Below, piece by piece: positions 23,362-35,910 of a stretch of 64,000 bases of DNA. The translations under genes were made by a program, and so were the position numbers. Source of the DNA: Podaxis mareebaensis. Lineage: Eukaryota; Basidiomycota; Agaricomycetes; Agaricales; Agaricaceae. Where the stretch lies: NCBI GenBank assembly GCA_018524725.1, contig JAEUWP010000402.1, forward strand, positions 62,001 through 126,000, in the 5' to 3' direction. Every line of letters starts with the position of its first letter. Positions within the stretch are counted from its first letter, which is position 1. The notes beneath the pieces were generated by a model that was given only the letters and a program-made list of their open reading frames with translations, was not told the DNA's origin and searched no databases.

Positions 23362-25671
23362 ATGGCTCTGCACGGACAAGCCTCCATTCCTAACGGGAGA
23401 CCTCCCCAACATTCTGCAGCTCTTCCTGCACCTCCTCCCGTCCCCGGCAGAAGAGTCGGCGACGCCCTACAAATTGTTCAAGACGAATACAACCGAATCC
23501 TTGCAGAGCGCGATGCTCTTCGCCATGAGCTGGCACGCATTCAGAACGTCGGTAAGCGGTCCGAAGGACATTGACCTTGCATCCACCCATTCACATTCCA
23601 TCTACGTCAGCGGACGAACAAGACTTTGAGCTCAACCTGATTAAGCGTGCCATATGGAACCTCCAGAACCAACTAGAGCACCACCGACACCGGTTCGAAG
23701 AGGAACGTCGCAAGCTATTCGAAGAGCTGAGGCAACAACGTGCAGCAGCCGGCTTGTCACCACCTTCACCTCTGCGCGAACTCTCCAGCTCCGTGTTGTC
23801 GGCTCCATTAAGCTCCCATCCTGTAATCCAAATTCCGGAGGACAATGCACAGCGAGACCGAGAGGCAATTCGGGATCGAAAGATGAAGGGGAGAGCTAGG
23901 GAACATCCCGAAATCGAACGCGATGAGTATCGTGAACCGAAACGCATGAGATCGAATGATGTACCCAGAGGTCGGTGCTCTTCATTTCGTAACCCGGAGT
24001 TGAGAAAAAAATGATGACAGTCGTCATGGTGGCTCCTTGTCCAGGTTCTTCAATGCCGATACCCAGTCCCGCACCGCCGCATCATCCGCACCAACCACGT
24101 ATGACTTCGGGCAACTATCCCGCTATCAATGGCAATAATGTAACAAACGCGCCAAACGGACACTCACAACCAACCCCCATCCCGCCTCACGTTTCCAAGA
24201 CCGCAGCACCGCCGATGCCAGACGAACTGACTCTGGACAACGTACCTCCCGAATACCGCAAGAACATCAATGGCCAGTGGATTGTTTCCTTCAACCCCAA
24301 GCTTCCTAAGAACATTGACGTGGAGATGATTCGTTCGATTCCTCATCCAAGGTGAGTTTTGATCATTTGCCGCAGTAGTGGCATTACTAAATGAATTGGC
24401 TCCGTCATGACTGTGTAGTGTGGTCTGTTCGATTCATTTTTCCTCCGATGGTCGTTATGTCGCAACAGGATGCAATCAGGTAGCCTATATTTACGACATC
24501 AGCACAGGCGCCCAAGTGTGGTACGTCGTTTGCATCATCAGGCATTAGCCAAAACAAACTTATCCCGTTCACCGCGGCCTTTGATGACTCATGCAGTGCC
24601 CTTCTTGATCCCTCACTCCCGAAAGACGGGGATCTCTACATTCGCAGTGTCCGTTTCAGTCCCGACGGTGAATACCTTGCGACAGGTGCCGAAGATCAGC
24701 AAGTAAGGGTATGTAAATTCCTTTTATCAAGGTTCATGCGCCGCATCTCTCATCACCCCTTCGCACTTTCCTTTCGCGCATATGTACATGACATTTCAGG
24801 TTTGGAACATTAAGCAACGATCGTTGCGTCACGTTTTCGCGGGTCACACAAATGAGATCTACGCGCTCGATTATGCCAAAAATGGAAATTTCGTCGTCTC
24901 AGGCTCAGCTGATCGGACTGCCAGAGTTTGGGATTTGAAGGGAAACAACCACAAGGTGTTCAAAATCGACGCGGCAGTTGAAGAGTCCGGGATCACCTCC
25001 ATCTCCATCTCACCTAATAATCGGTACGTTGCGGCTGGGTGTTTGGATCGGCTAGTCCGTATCTGGGACCTGGAGACCGGAGAGTTGGCTGCGAAGTTGC
25101 GTGGGCATCAAGACAGTGTTTATACTGTCAGATTTACGCCTGATGGGCGCAAACTCGTCAGTGGTTCTCTTGACTATACAGTCAAGTTTTGGGATGCATC
25201 TGCTCTCGTTTCGCTTGAATCCCACCCAATGTCTTGCGTGCCTTGCCCTCTGATTAATAGTGTAAGAGGTCATCAGGTACGCGCTATTTGACCGGTCAAA
25301 TGTGATTTAGTATTGACTCTGAATAACAGGACTATGTTTTGACAGTTGCTTGCTCCAGTGATAGTCGATGGATTGCGTCCGGCGCCAAAGATCGGGGGTT
25401 GATGTTCTGGGACCCTGCAGAAGGACTCGCACGGTTCAAACTTTATGGTCATACGAATTCCGGTACGTCTTTAATCGCTTCAGCTCACGTTCTTGCTTTT
25501 CTTATACTGATTTGCCTGATACAGTAATATCTATTGATATCCACGGACCGTATATTGCAACAGCCAGCGGCGACATGTGCTGCCGCATTTGTAGGTGTCT
25601 TTCTTGTCGTCTACCACTTCATCCATCTCACACGTGCTGGCCTAGGGGCCTTTTCCGTCAACGACAACTGA
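23362..25671 (+). CDS. TUP1: Transcriptional corepressor Tup1 (WD40 protein)
   Basis: Tup1 forms the Ssn6-Tup1 corepressor in the nucleus and is recruited by DNA-binding repressors. The ATG at 23362 is followed by a Pro-rich lead and the helical tetramerisation domain ([20 protein letters not shown], then [20 protein letters not shown], residues about 40-130). A long Pro/Ser-rich linker follows, then the conserved pre-propeller segment ([20 protein letters not shown]). WD repeats then run from about 24420 to 25670, with typical [29 protein letters not shown] and [11 protein letters not shown]. The last repeat seems to lose its tryptophan unless the final intron is removed: donor GTAGGT after CGCATTT gives RIW, then AFSVNDN and a stop at 25669-25671. 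The gene looks complete. Confidence 0.95.
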
Positions 25672-25984
25672 TCCACACCCTGCCCCCTTCACTACCTTCG
25701 CGACGAATCATCTGTTCTTCATAATTTATCCATTCGGTTTTGTTGTTGGGTTATTTATTGTATTGCCTTGTAATCGGTTTCAAGGTAGCTGTGTGTCCAT
25801 TTTGCTGTTGATCACGAAAATTCGCTTCCTCTTGTACATATATGACACGGACCCCCTGCTCTCCCCAGTATACACGTCAACGCCCAAACCTTCGTTCAAT
25901 TTCGTCAGTGTACATACATACACATTGCGTAAACATAACACAGTTTGTCTCCAGTAGCCATACACTGGTATTTGTTCGACTCCG
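25672..25984. other. Convergent 3' spacer between TUP1 and alpha-galactosidase 1
   Basis: 313 bp between two converging stop codons. It is T-rich on the plus strand and will hold both 3' UTRs. No other feature is seen. Confidence 0.5.
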
Positions 25985-28755
25985 CTAAAGATGGAAGAAA
26001 GCAAACGGCAATAGTGCAAGGAAGCAATAGATCCACGGGCCGAACTCCCCGAGCCGTGAACCGGCACTACTACTTTGATTGTTGGTGGTATTGTTGGCAG
26101 AAGTAGTGTTGGTGGATGTAACGACTTGGTGTTCTTGGTCAATGCGAGTACCATTCTTGTCCGTGCACCACTCCGGTCTTGCACAAGGCGGTTGTGTTCC
26201 GTCCGGCTCGTCACCAGCGTCCTTGAGCAGCAGCGCGACAACACCGTGGGTAGGCACGTTGTGAGCTGTGATACTACGCACAGCTGTGCCATTATCAGTA
26301 TGTGCCCACAAGTCCTATAGATAGATAGATAGATAGACATCAATCAATACGAACGATTGGCGGAATGTCGTATGGTCCAACTAAGCCACACACGACTTAC
26401 ACGGACACTGTACTGCCTCCCGGCGCGAATCCAAGGCGACTCTGTCAAGTTGAACGACATGTCTGCTGGTTCATCCAGTACATTAATCTATACATATTCG
26501 TCAGCCCCAATCGGCGCTCCTAGCCTTCCGGCCTCAACTGATTTAAAGAGAAAAAAAAAAAAGCAGCCGAACAAACTCGCGTAGATGAAGTAATGTAACA
26601 ACAGGTGGTAGATGAAACGTACCAACATGAATACCGTCCCGTTCTGGCTTTCTCCACTCCAGTATTGGGCGGGGTGTGTCGAATTGCTCGTCCAATCGGG
26701 CTGTAATATCGATGCCAAGGAGACGTAAGGTTAGGCATTTGTCGGGCGGCCGACTCCATCTGAACCGACATACGTTGATGCCCCATCTAAATGGAGTGAT
26801 TCCGGTACCTACTACGGGGTCTTGGCTTATAGCAATTATTTCATGGTTCGTGAGGATCCTCAAAGTTTCATTGGTAGCTTTGGTCAGCTAATGGGGATGC
26901 AGATTAATAGGGGTTAATGGGGGCGTTAGTCTAATACTTACGTCTGTACCCTAGAGGGGAGTTGGGACATCGGGTTTAGACATGCTAACGCCACTAATTT
27001 GATGAACTTACAATGACGAGCGGCGACTTATTCAGAGCCCAAGCAGTAAAATGTGTCTTGGCCTCTTCAAAAGTGAGATTACCATTCCCGCTGCATTTAG
27101 AGTTAAATTAAGTGGTCGTTCAGCATTGGCAATTCCTCACATTTCGAGCTATCGATTTATAAATCAGTTGATCAACCGATAAGTATATGAGTTTCTGGGT
27201 CTGACCATATCCATATCGTTGTGACCAAAGAAATCCGATGCCCAAGAATAGAATGAATTTCTAGTCACTCAATATCAATATCGTGTGCAACGTGCCAATG
27301 AGTAGCGGCGTACTGGTTAATGATACTGGCGATCGAGCCCCAGAATGGACCGATATCATCGGTAGTCTGAAGAAATATGTGAGACATATAAACGCCAGAC
27401 CATGTTTTGGTGACTGACTCTCCAGCTCTGGCCAAACCTCCTCGCCCACAACCAAGGTTGCTCCTGAGAAAGGAACCCATGGAGCTGGCTATACAGTTAC
27501 GTGACGCTTAGACTTACTCTTCCCCACTGACAGATCGAGAATAGCATTGGGGGTTGACCTGTGCTTTTACTAAGTCGAGCAATAGCGTCCGCCATTCGCT
27601 TGTATTCTGCATCGGTGACCAATAACGGAAAAATTCTGGATAGTAAGTAAACCGATCAGACAGGGTACGCTGAACAGACAACCCACTTCCAACCATTCCT
27701 TCCTTGATGATTTCGTCGAAAGGCACTAGGAAGCGTTCAGACTCGGGGTGATAGAGTACCGAGCAATCGGGGGAACACACCAGCACAATTGTCGTATCTG
27801 GATCATGTTTTCAGTTTGGGTTGATGTCCGCAAACGATAAAAAGGACGTACTTCAGCAGGTCGAAACCCCACTCTTCCCGGAACAACTTGATATCCCTAA
27901 ATAGTCAAGAAATGTCAGATTTCAGACATCTAGCAAGAGAAAGCCCGTCGTCCCTGTCTTCGTTTTGGAACGACCCCGGAAAGAGTTGACATGTAAACCA
28001 TCCGGAGTCACTATACTGTAGATACCCCATGTAAGCTTTCCCTTTCAAAGGGCAAAGGGCAAGATTAAAAGCCCACAATGCCGGCTTTGCTGAGTAGACG
28101 CGGGTTGTAAAGACACCGTTAGCATTTACGGCAACACTAGAGTCGACCTGTGAACATACAATCCCATATTGTGGAGTTGTGTGGTGAGGTTCTTCATTCC
28201 AGAAGGAAAACGTTCTTTGCCTGCAGTCATAGGTAGGTTGAATGAGCATCAAAGATGACGTCACGCACTTTCAACGATGTCACCGGCAGGACTACGCTCC
28301 TTTTCCGCGTAGCAGTCGTCCACATTCACGTAATTGTACCCAGCATCCTGACAAACCATCAGCTCCTTGCCCGTTCTTCCCTTGCAGCAGATATCACGAA
28401 CCAGTAAGCCGACAGATTTCATGAACCTAGCGTTCTGTAAAACGACCGTCTCGTTGATCTCGCACTGTTAAGGTTTGTTAATTTATATGACGCACGCAGT
28501 AGAGTGACGTACATGATAGGCATTCCAGGCTAAGTTAGGTCAGTGGTCTCGAACCTCGGGAGGCGCAAATACACTTACTGTTGTATCCCATAACTTCCAG
28601 AGAGGAGAGGAATTAGAACAGCCCATCCGAATAAGAGGAGGAATCCAACGATATAACTCACAGGGAAGTTTTCCAACACCATTATTTAGAGCTTGGGCGA
28701 GGGGCACCTGGACCACCAGTGCGAACGCCGTCAACCTCTTCGCCATTAGAATCAT
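25985..28755 (-). CDS. Alpha-galactosidase, GH27 (copy 1, with GPI-anchor-like tail)
   Basis: Releases terminal alpha-galactose from oligo- and polysaccharides outside the cell. The minus-strand ATG at 28755 gives a secretion signal (MILMAKRLTAFALVVQVPLA). Many short exons follow: NNGVGKLP, MGYNTWNAYH, DAGYNYVNVDDCYAEKERSP (GH27 signature), [29 protein letters not shown], the nucleophile motif YDNCAG near 27785, TTDDIGPFWGSIASIINQYA, and the acid/base motif FFGHNDMDM near 27210. The C-terminal beta domain ends with [20 protein letters not shown] and CTDKNGTRIDQ. Unlike its two neighbours, it continues for 49 residues: an Asn/Thr/Ser-rich stretch, SSSAGS, and a hydrophobic end (PWIYCFLALLPFAFFHL). 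This looks like a GPI attachment signal, or otherwise a membrane anchor. Both catalytic aspartates are present. Confidence 0.92.
26317..26336 (+). repeat. (ATAG)5 microsatellite abutting a splice acceptor
   Basis: Five perfect ATAG units lie inside an intron of alpha-galactosidase copy 1. On the gene strand they read as CTAT repeats and run directly into the acceptor AG (26315-26316) of the exon that begins GACTTGTGGGCAC (DLWAH). The repeat therefore forms the polypyrimidine-like tract. Confidence 0.85.
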
Positions 28756-29639
28756 GAAGGTCCTTGGGCGCTCAAGCGGAAATGATTCCAACAAATAAAG
28801 GGTGATGGAACCTTGACGTCTACGCTCGTTCATTAGTATTTATACGAGCATCCTGTGAATGAGGGGCTAGTCGCAGAACGAGCTAGAAGACCTCTTTGAC
28901 ACAGAACCGCGATAACTCCTACGGAAATTTCAGGCCGTAACCTGATGATCGATCGAATGACTACTGGCTTTGGTGAGCAGCGGAACACGAGGGCAACGGG
29001 GAACAGCGTACAGTTTCGTCTACCATCCTCGTGTGAGGAAAAACCCAAGGGGAGTTGGAAAGGCTCATTAAAGGTGATATTAATTCTCATGTGAGTTTGT
29101 TGTGCGGCTTTATTGGTGCTTCCATCTGCGCCTGCGGTTTCGGAAAGGCGCCGCGACTGGGATCAGTGTATTTTTACCTTTATTTTGCATGAGGCGTGTG
29201 AGCCTTGGGTACTTGAGTGGGGTCATTCACCAGACGGAAACGAGCTACATTTTGCGTATTCACCACATGTTGCTGTGTTATTCCGGAGTGCTCAGCTGGC
29301 AAACACGCCTCCCTATTGCTCTAGCATACACTTGGAAGAGGTACGCAACTGAGTCTGCGGACATCGGTAATGAGTGGTGGTCGGCGAATCAAAGTCCAGA
29401 GAAAAACGCTGGTCAGCTAATTGAGAAAATATCTGAAAGAAACGTCCAAGACAACGATCAGAGTCCCAGAGAGAATAAGCATGCGAAGTCACAAGGATTG
29501 TTTCTCGTACTCATCAGAACCTTGAACGCCCATCGGGTATCAATCGAATACAAATCAGTATTCCGGACATATCGGACGTATGAACATCAGAGACAGTCAG
29601 TGTATTGTACAACTAGAAAGAGAAAAAAGTCCTTGGACA
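28756..29639. promoter_or_regulatory. Spacer between tandem alpha-galactosidases with TATA box for copy 1
   Basis: The 884 bp hold the promoter of copy 1 and the 3' UTR of copy 2. On the minus strand TATAAATA lies at 28837-28844, 82 bp upstream of the copy 1 ATG, a good distance for a core promoter. A plus-strand frame covering much of the spacer has no recognisable product. Confidence 0.5.
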
Positions 29640-32208
29640 TCACTGATCAATTCGAGTGCCATTCTGGTCCATGCACCACTCCGGCCTTGCACATGGTGGT
29701 TGAGTACCAGCAGGTTCGTCACCGGCATCCTTGAGTAATAAGGCGACAACGCCGTGGGGCGGAACGTTGTGAATCGTCATGTTGCGCACAGCAGTACCGT
29801 TGTTAGTATGACTCCACAAGTCCTGTTGCATTCACCTCAGAACAGGTTGAAGTGACTGGAGAGGTAGGACTTACGCGAACAGAATATTGCCTTCCTGCCC
29901 TGATCCAAGGAGATTCTGTCAGGCTGAAGAACATATCCGCTGGATGGTCGAGAACATTGAGCTGACATAAGACAGGTCAGCTCTAACGCTACATTTGCCT
30001 TCAAAGCGCCCATACCAGCATGAATACCACCCCATCTTTAGTTTCACCACTCCAGTATTGAGCCGGATGGGTGAAATTGTTCGACCAATCGGGCTGAATC
30101 GGTTCTCATGTCAGCAAAAGATCTCATGATGGAGAATGTCGCGCACATTAATTCCCCATCTGAAGGGAGTGATAGCGGTTCCAACAACAGGATCTTGGTG
30201 GATAGCAATGATTTCATGGTTCTTCAGGATAGTCAAGGTCTCTGCGGTGGCTTTAGAGAGCTATAGAGCAAAGGTCGCGATAGGTTTCCGGTATATCCAG
30301 TGACTGCGACTGAGAACTCACGTCTGTACTCTAAATTTGGGCAGTGTGAGATTTAGCTATTGATGATAACCGAGTCCGAACTTACAATGACAAGTGGTGA
30401 TTTCATCAAGGCCCAGGCGGTGAAGTGTGCCTTGGCTTCCTCAAAAGTCAAGTCGCCATTTCCACTGGGATGTTGTGAGAATTAAACAACTGAAATATGC
30501 CAACGCAAGCAACGTACACTTCAAGCTATGGAACGCGTATACAATCAGTCTACGGGTCTGAAGTACGATCGTGCACGAACAACATACCAGATCCATATCA
30601 TTATAGCCATAGAAATCGGCCGCCCAAGAATAAAATGAATTCCTTAGTGTCGATGCGCCTTGTCAGCTTTTGTTAAGTGTACCAAGGGATTACGTGACTT
30701 ACTGGTTAATGATGCTGCGAATAGCGTCCCAATGGGGACCGATGTCGTCGGTCGTCTGTTACGTATCAGGTCATACTATCAAACTCCCGGAATCATATCA
30801 ATAATCACTCACCCTCCAGGTTTGACCCAATCTTCTTGCCCATAACCAGGGTTGCTCCTATGCCGCACGAAACGGATACAAAGAAGGTTGAGAAAAAAAC
30901 GCCCTGTACCAGCATTCCCATGAGATGCGTTACACTCACCCTTCCCCATTGACACAAGGAAAACAACAATGGGGGCTTCCCAGTGCGCTTGCTCAACCTC
31001 TCGATGGCATCGGCCATTCGTTTAAACTCTGAATGGGTATCGGTCAGTATCCGGGGATCCCGTGTCGGGGATCCCTTTCATATACAAGTATTTACGAGGA
31101 GCGAGAAAGACGCACTTCCGACCATTCCTTCCTTGATGATCTCGTCAAAAGGTACTGAGGAGGCAATCGAGTTGATTCAATCTGAAGAAAAAGGCGCAGG
31201 ATTGCCGACTGGCACATACCAGCGCAATTGTCATATCTATTGGCGCAAAAAAGTGTCCAATGTTAATTCCGTTCTTGAGGTCGAGACTTTTCAAACGTAC
31301 TTCAAAAGATCGAAACCCCAGTCTTGGAACAATTGAATATCCCTGACGAGAGATGGAACTGAGGGCCTGGGTCGTAATTAAAAGACAGACAGCAACTCAC
31401 CTGTCTTCATTCTGGAATGAGCCTGGATAAAGCTGGCAGGTGAACCATCCGGAATCGCTGTACTATACTGGCCGTCAGAAGCTGCCGCTTAACAAGAGAA
31501 GAAATAGGCCTACAATGCCAGCTTTGCTGCAGGACGAATGCGATTTTCAGCTTCCACCTTCACAGATTTATTTCCATTTGGTCACATACAAGCCCATGGA
31601 GTGGAGTTGGTCAGTCAATTTCTTCATTCCAGAAGGGAACCGCTCTTTGTCTATCACGAAGTTAAACATCTGAGGTCCCATGCACAGGAATCGGGACAAT
31701 CATACTCGCGACGATATCGCCTGAGGGGCTGCGTTCCTTCTCGGAATAGCAATCGTCGATGTTGATGTAGTTGTAGCCAGCATCCTAGATGTTTCGCAAC
31801 CCATTACTTCGTATGAACTGTTTAATGGAGAACTGACTAACCAGTAATCCCAAAGATTTGATGAGCTTCGCGTTGTCTAGGACAATGGTTTCGTTGATTT
31901 CACACTAGATACACCGTTACTCAGGTAATGGGACAGGGTTCGAAGAACGAACGTGATACGCATTCCATGCTGTAGAGTAAAAGTTAGATCAGAGAACCAT
32001 TCTCGTTTGGGATGATTCACTTACTGTTCCAGCCCATAACTAAAGACATGGGTTCAAAACTTAGAGTCGCTCAAACCTGACTGGTGATCGCGTGCAACTC
32101 ACAAGGCAGCCTGCCTACACCATTGTCAAGGGCTCTTGCCGGGGAAGTCTTGGTAAGTACAGTGAGAATTGCAGCGACTACCGCGATACCAACAACGGCC
32201 AGAGTCAT
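29640..32208 (-). CDS. Alpha-galactosidase, GH27 (copy 2, no C-terminal anchor)
   Basis: A close paralog of copy 1 in the same orientation, with the same exon pattern as far as I can trace it. The ATG at 32208 gives a hydrophobic signal region (MTLAVVGIAVVAAILTVLTK), then ALDNGVGRLP. Later exons include DAGYNYINIDDCYSEKERSP near 31770, the nucleophile motif YDNCAG near 31230, the acid/base motif FYGYNDMDL near 30595, and a C-terminal beta domain ([20 protein letters not shown]) ending MDQNGTRIDQ at the stop at 29640. It stops exactly where copy 1 begins its extra tail, so it should be freely secreted. The first hydrophobic stretch is longer than a usual signal peptide and could be a signal anchor. 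All catalytic landmarks are present. Exact splice sites near 31020-31330 are less sure. Confidence 0.9.
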
Positions 32209-34742
32209 AATGATAGTGAAGGGTGTGAATGTGAGAGTTAACGTGTACTTCTTGCCGCGAGACCACCAGCTTGACTCTAATTTACGCGAATATATATGTA
32301 TATCAGCTCTCTAAAGCAGAGACGCTCGCTACACAAGCCAAAGCTCACCAGAATTGCGCCTACCGGAGCCATCTGACGGCTGCCCAAGAAGTGCTGTTTC
32401 CATCAGCTCGAAGAGAAGAACGTCGGATGACCAAAGATAGACCTACGTGAGTCCTCTCGCGCCTCACCTTCTTGCGAATCAGAGCCTGCCGGATCCATAT
32501 GGGCAACATCAGAAGAGACTGGGAGGTTCATGTGAGCATATACTAACGTTCGCCGAGGACATTTGCCGTCCCCTGAACTTGTGAGGGCGCTAGTGGAATG
32601 GAAATTTATAAAAAGTTCAAGAGCCTTCTGGTATATCATGTGGAACACGAACCAGATGCCACTAGGGATAGAATCACTTTAGAGAATAGCCTCATGGGAG
32701 AGCAGAACATATTTTCATCTCACCTTGCTCTTCAGGAGGGGGCGGGAGAATGGCCGAGGCGATTGATTGGTTTCCGGGTGAGATCGGACGCATCACATCG
32801 AAGGAATCGTAAAACCATACCTGGAGTACCTGCGTATGCCATTTCTCCAGGTGGATGTAATACTGGGGCGAAGACGCCTGTTCCAGTGCGTTTGGGTAGC
32901 TTGAGGACTTATGAGGTGTGGCCGAGATAGACCTTCCTTCAATGGATCAGGAGCGAGAAGTCGTAGTATTGATCACGAGGGCATACAAGTTCCGCAGAAG
33001 AGATAGCCGCGAGAGGATGTCTTGGAAGGAACCCCGAGTCGGTAAAGATAGCTGTTGAACGTTCAAGGTCAAGCCGATGTAGCGCTGCAGCACCGGACCA
33101 CAATTATGTCACTGCCGGCATCGATGCATATGAGGGTCAACACCAACATTGGCTTCCGGCTCCTGGGTTACCCAAAAAGTACTACCCAAAGCTTCCACAG
33201 ATGCTAGCACGAAAGAGAATTGGAAGAAACAAGGAAATGCAAGGAGTTCATTCCCCGTTGCTAGCACGAGGTTCACGTGGGGCTTGCCCGCCTATCCCGG
33301 TATCACCGCCAACTCGACCATCAAGGGCTAATCCGGAAGTCCCAGGAGCGCCAAGGCTAATCCACCCAGCGGCAAGCTGAGGCTGATCCATGAGCTTCAA
33401 AACTATAAACAACTCCCATCGAACCTCGACCCGCAATAACGTCACTCTCCTCTTAACTTACGCATGAGCGCTGAGCACTACTGGCCATGGGGTATCCTTG
33501 AAGAGTCACACGTTGTCAATCGCCTCGATGATTCACGCGGTCCTCGCGGGACGTGAATAAGATTCTCTGTGAGACGATTACAGTACGGATATCCGTGATC
33601 TTTACCAACACTTGCTTCGCAACAGCGAGGCCAAGGCCTCTGGAACAAGTCAACGTTTATAATGTGCATAACATGCGAATCAAACGTGGTTTGTCATCTG
33701 ATAATACAAGGGGCTGACAAGACCGGATCGGCGTAACTAACGGTGTGTAAGAGAGACGGTACGGTCATCTCCACTCGCGGCCAGAGTTATCGTACTGTGA
33801 TTGTTTTGGCTTCCGCCCTCTCATCTTGTACCACTCACTTCTGCGGTTCTTACACTGAATACTCTACTGTTTATGCCAATGTACTAGTGCTAGTTCAGCA
33901 GTAACATACCCGGTGTTTGTTCGCTTCGTATTTAACAGGGTCGTTTGGGCGGTGCTCAACGTTGAGGGTTGCAGCTGCTCTTTTGTACCATTTCTGACTC
34001 ACCTCCTGCTCGCAATGGCCATTCGCAGCGGGTCACCGACTTGAAAATGTATTTGAATTCAGCGGATAGGTTCTTTTGTTCCTCTAGTACGTCGGGTGTC
34101 CCGAAGGTGCAGACCTCCTTACGTTTCATCTCGTCTACGTTGGAAGGGACCGTCAGGGAGGGGCTTCGGGATACTGGGAAATAATCCAGACAGGGGTAGC
34201 AGAAGATACTGCGCACAGACCCACTTATCGGGGGTGTGATTAAAGAAATTTCGAGGCCAATGGAGTACTTTGGATGAGCATCACTCAATGGTGTGGGTTA
34301 CAAGGAGCCGAGGCATCCATTAGCTGTCCGAGTCCCTCGATTCATCTTAGAAGGGGGGCCAACAGCAGCTGTTCGATTTCATTGTTGAGAGCATCAGGGA
34401 CAGTGCCATGAGACCGTCATGTACCACAGAGAGCCGAAACGCGAGAGCGACCCGAACATTGGACACTATATCGCTTCAACATGCCAAGAATAACCCGGCA
34501 GTTTCCAGGTTTAAGGAAGAGGCGGTTCAGAGAAACCTGAATGGTGTCAAATACCATTCACTGAGCTCAGACCGTAAGGAGGTGCAAGACCTGAGGCCTG
34601 AGGGGTGTTCTGGAGAGGCCAGAGTTTTCCATAAGCCGGAAAGGAGGTCTCGGAGATGCGGATGATGTGATGATTGACACGTGACTGTAATTCGCGTCGT
34701 GTTTCGCGTCGGCGACGCGTCTGATCTTACCACCCTACCACC
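32209..34742. other. Intergenic stretch, no supported gene
   Basis: About 2.5 kb. It starts with the promoter of alpha-galactosidase 2; an AT-rich TATA-like run lies at about 32290-32303. Open frames at 32598-32930 (plus) and 33956-34288 (minus) are unrecognised and have no splice-supported partners. The last 100 bp form the sos7 promoter. Confidence 0.45.
34678..34720. promoter_or_regulatory. CACGTG and ACGCGT motifs upstream of sos7
   Basis: CACGTG lies at 34678-34683 and ACGCGT (MluI cell-cycle box) at 34715-34720, only 22 bp before the ATG at 34743. ACGCGT is the site of MBF-type G1/S regulators in yeasts, which would suit a kinetochore gene. Function here is inferred. Confidence 0.4.
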
Positions 34743-35910
34743 ATGAGCAGACCATCTCTGGAGTTCCAACAAGAACAAGAACGGCTCCTCGAAACATCAA
34801 ACTCCATTAAAGCCCATTTCGAGCAGTCCAATGCCAAACTGCGACTCGTACAGAATCCTATCGAATTCAACAAACTCAACTCGGAAGAATCTGGTATCGA
34901 TTTCGAAGATTCCGAAAACAAAGATCCAGCTATTATATCCGCTAATCTAGTTGCGCAGACGGTGCGAAGGATCGTCACTACTCTAGTCCAGAAACTGAAC
35001 TCCCTCTCTAGCAATTCTTGCGAAAGCTCAAATTTCAGTATCTTGAGCAGAATGCGAAAGACCGCTACGTCAAATCCATCGTCAGTGACATAGATGACGC
35101 GCCTATTGTGACTGCGGAGGACGTCAAAGAACTCAATGCGTCCAATGAGGAAAAGAAAGCCAAGCTGAAGGAAGCCAAAACTGCACTCGCCGAAATGCAC
35201 CATAACATTCGCACCCTCACGCCCCTTGTCCAAGAAGATTACGATAAAACCAAGGCTGCTATCGACAAAGCTACTCTGCTCGCCCAAAAGATTATTGACG
35301 CTCGCCTTGCTCTTACACGCCTCCGACAAACACATCCACATCCCCGATTGACAATCGCGGCGGCTGACCAGAAGCTCGCGGAGCAAGTGACGGAAATGCA
35401 GGAGCTCAGTGACAAGGTAGAGGCTGTCCGAAAGCAGGTGCAAACTGCCAAGGAAGAGCTCAAAACTGGGAATGTCGAACTGGAGAACATACGAGCAGAA
35501 CGTGCGGAAGCGGAGAAGCTGGCCAAGAACGCTAATGTAGGGGAAGATGACCCGCGAATAGCGCCGCTTTATGACTGGTGCATCTTGATTTCGTTACTCT
35601 CATTCGAACAGCTGGTTGCTCATCCTTTCCCCTTCCCAGGTTCACGGCATCATTACTGCTACATCGTTCTGTGCAAGACCTCCACGAATCCAAGTCTGTC
35701 TCTGACAACGAACTTCGCCTCACATATAAACTGGACTCCGATAGAGTCGTTATAATCACCCTCATCTTCCTTCCGGACACTCGGCAGCTTGCGACTGTCG
35801 ATATTTCCGGCGTTGAAGGCGACCTTACAGAACTTGTGGATACCTATCTTCAAACAAACGATGTACATGGTCTAATAGGGGCGGTGTTGGCGAGAGCGAG
35901 ACGGGGTTGA
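34743..35910 (+). CDS. sos7: Kinetochore protein Sos7-like, coiled coil (351 aa)
   Basis: Sos7 partners Spc105/KNL1 at the kinetochore in fission yeast. Exons 34743-34961, 35012-35577 and 35640-35910 join in frame to 351 residues. Removing intron 1 creates the conserved junction QTQFLRKLKFQYLEQNAKDR, which resembles the Sos7 core (residues about 73-90). A long coiled coil follows (EEKKAKLKEAKTALAEMHHN and EMQELSDKVEAVRKQVQTAK, about residues 110-250), and then a compact C-terminal domain with LYDWFTASLLLHRSVQDLHE and LRLTYKLDSDRVVIITLIFL, which could be an RWD-like fold. I recognise the family mainly from the core and architecture. A different coiled-coil kinetochore subunit is the main alternative. 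Confidence 0.75.

Noticed and set aside
29102..29734. Plus-strand frame of 210 codons
   Set aside because: It overlaps the last exon of alpha-galactosidase 2 on the opposite strand, has no recognisable domain and no splice context.
34727..35443. Minus-strand frame of 238 codons
   Set aside because: It is antisense to the coiled-coil exon of sos7. Such repetitive coding sequence often leaves an open opposite frame.
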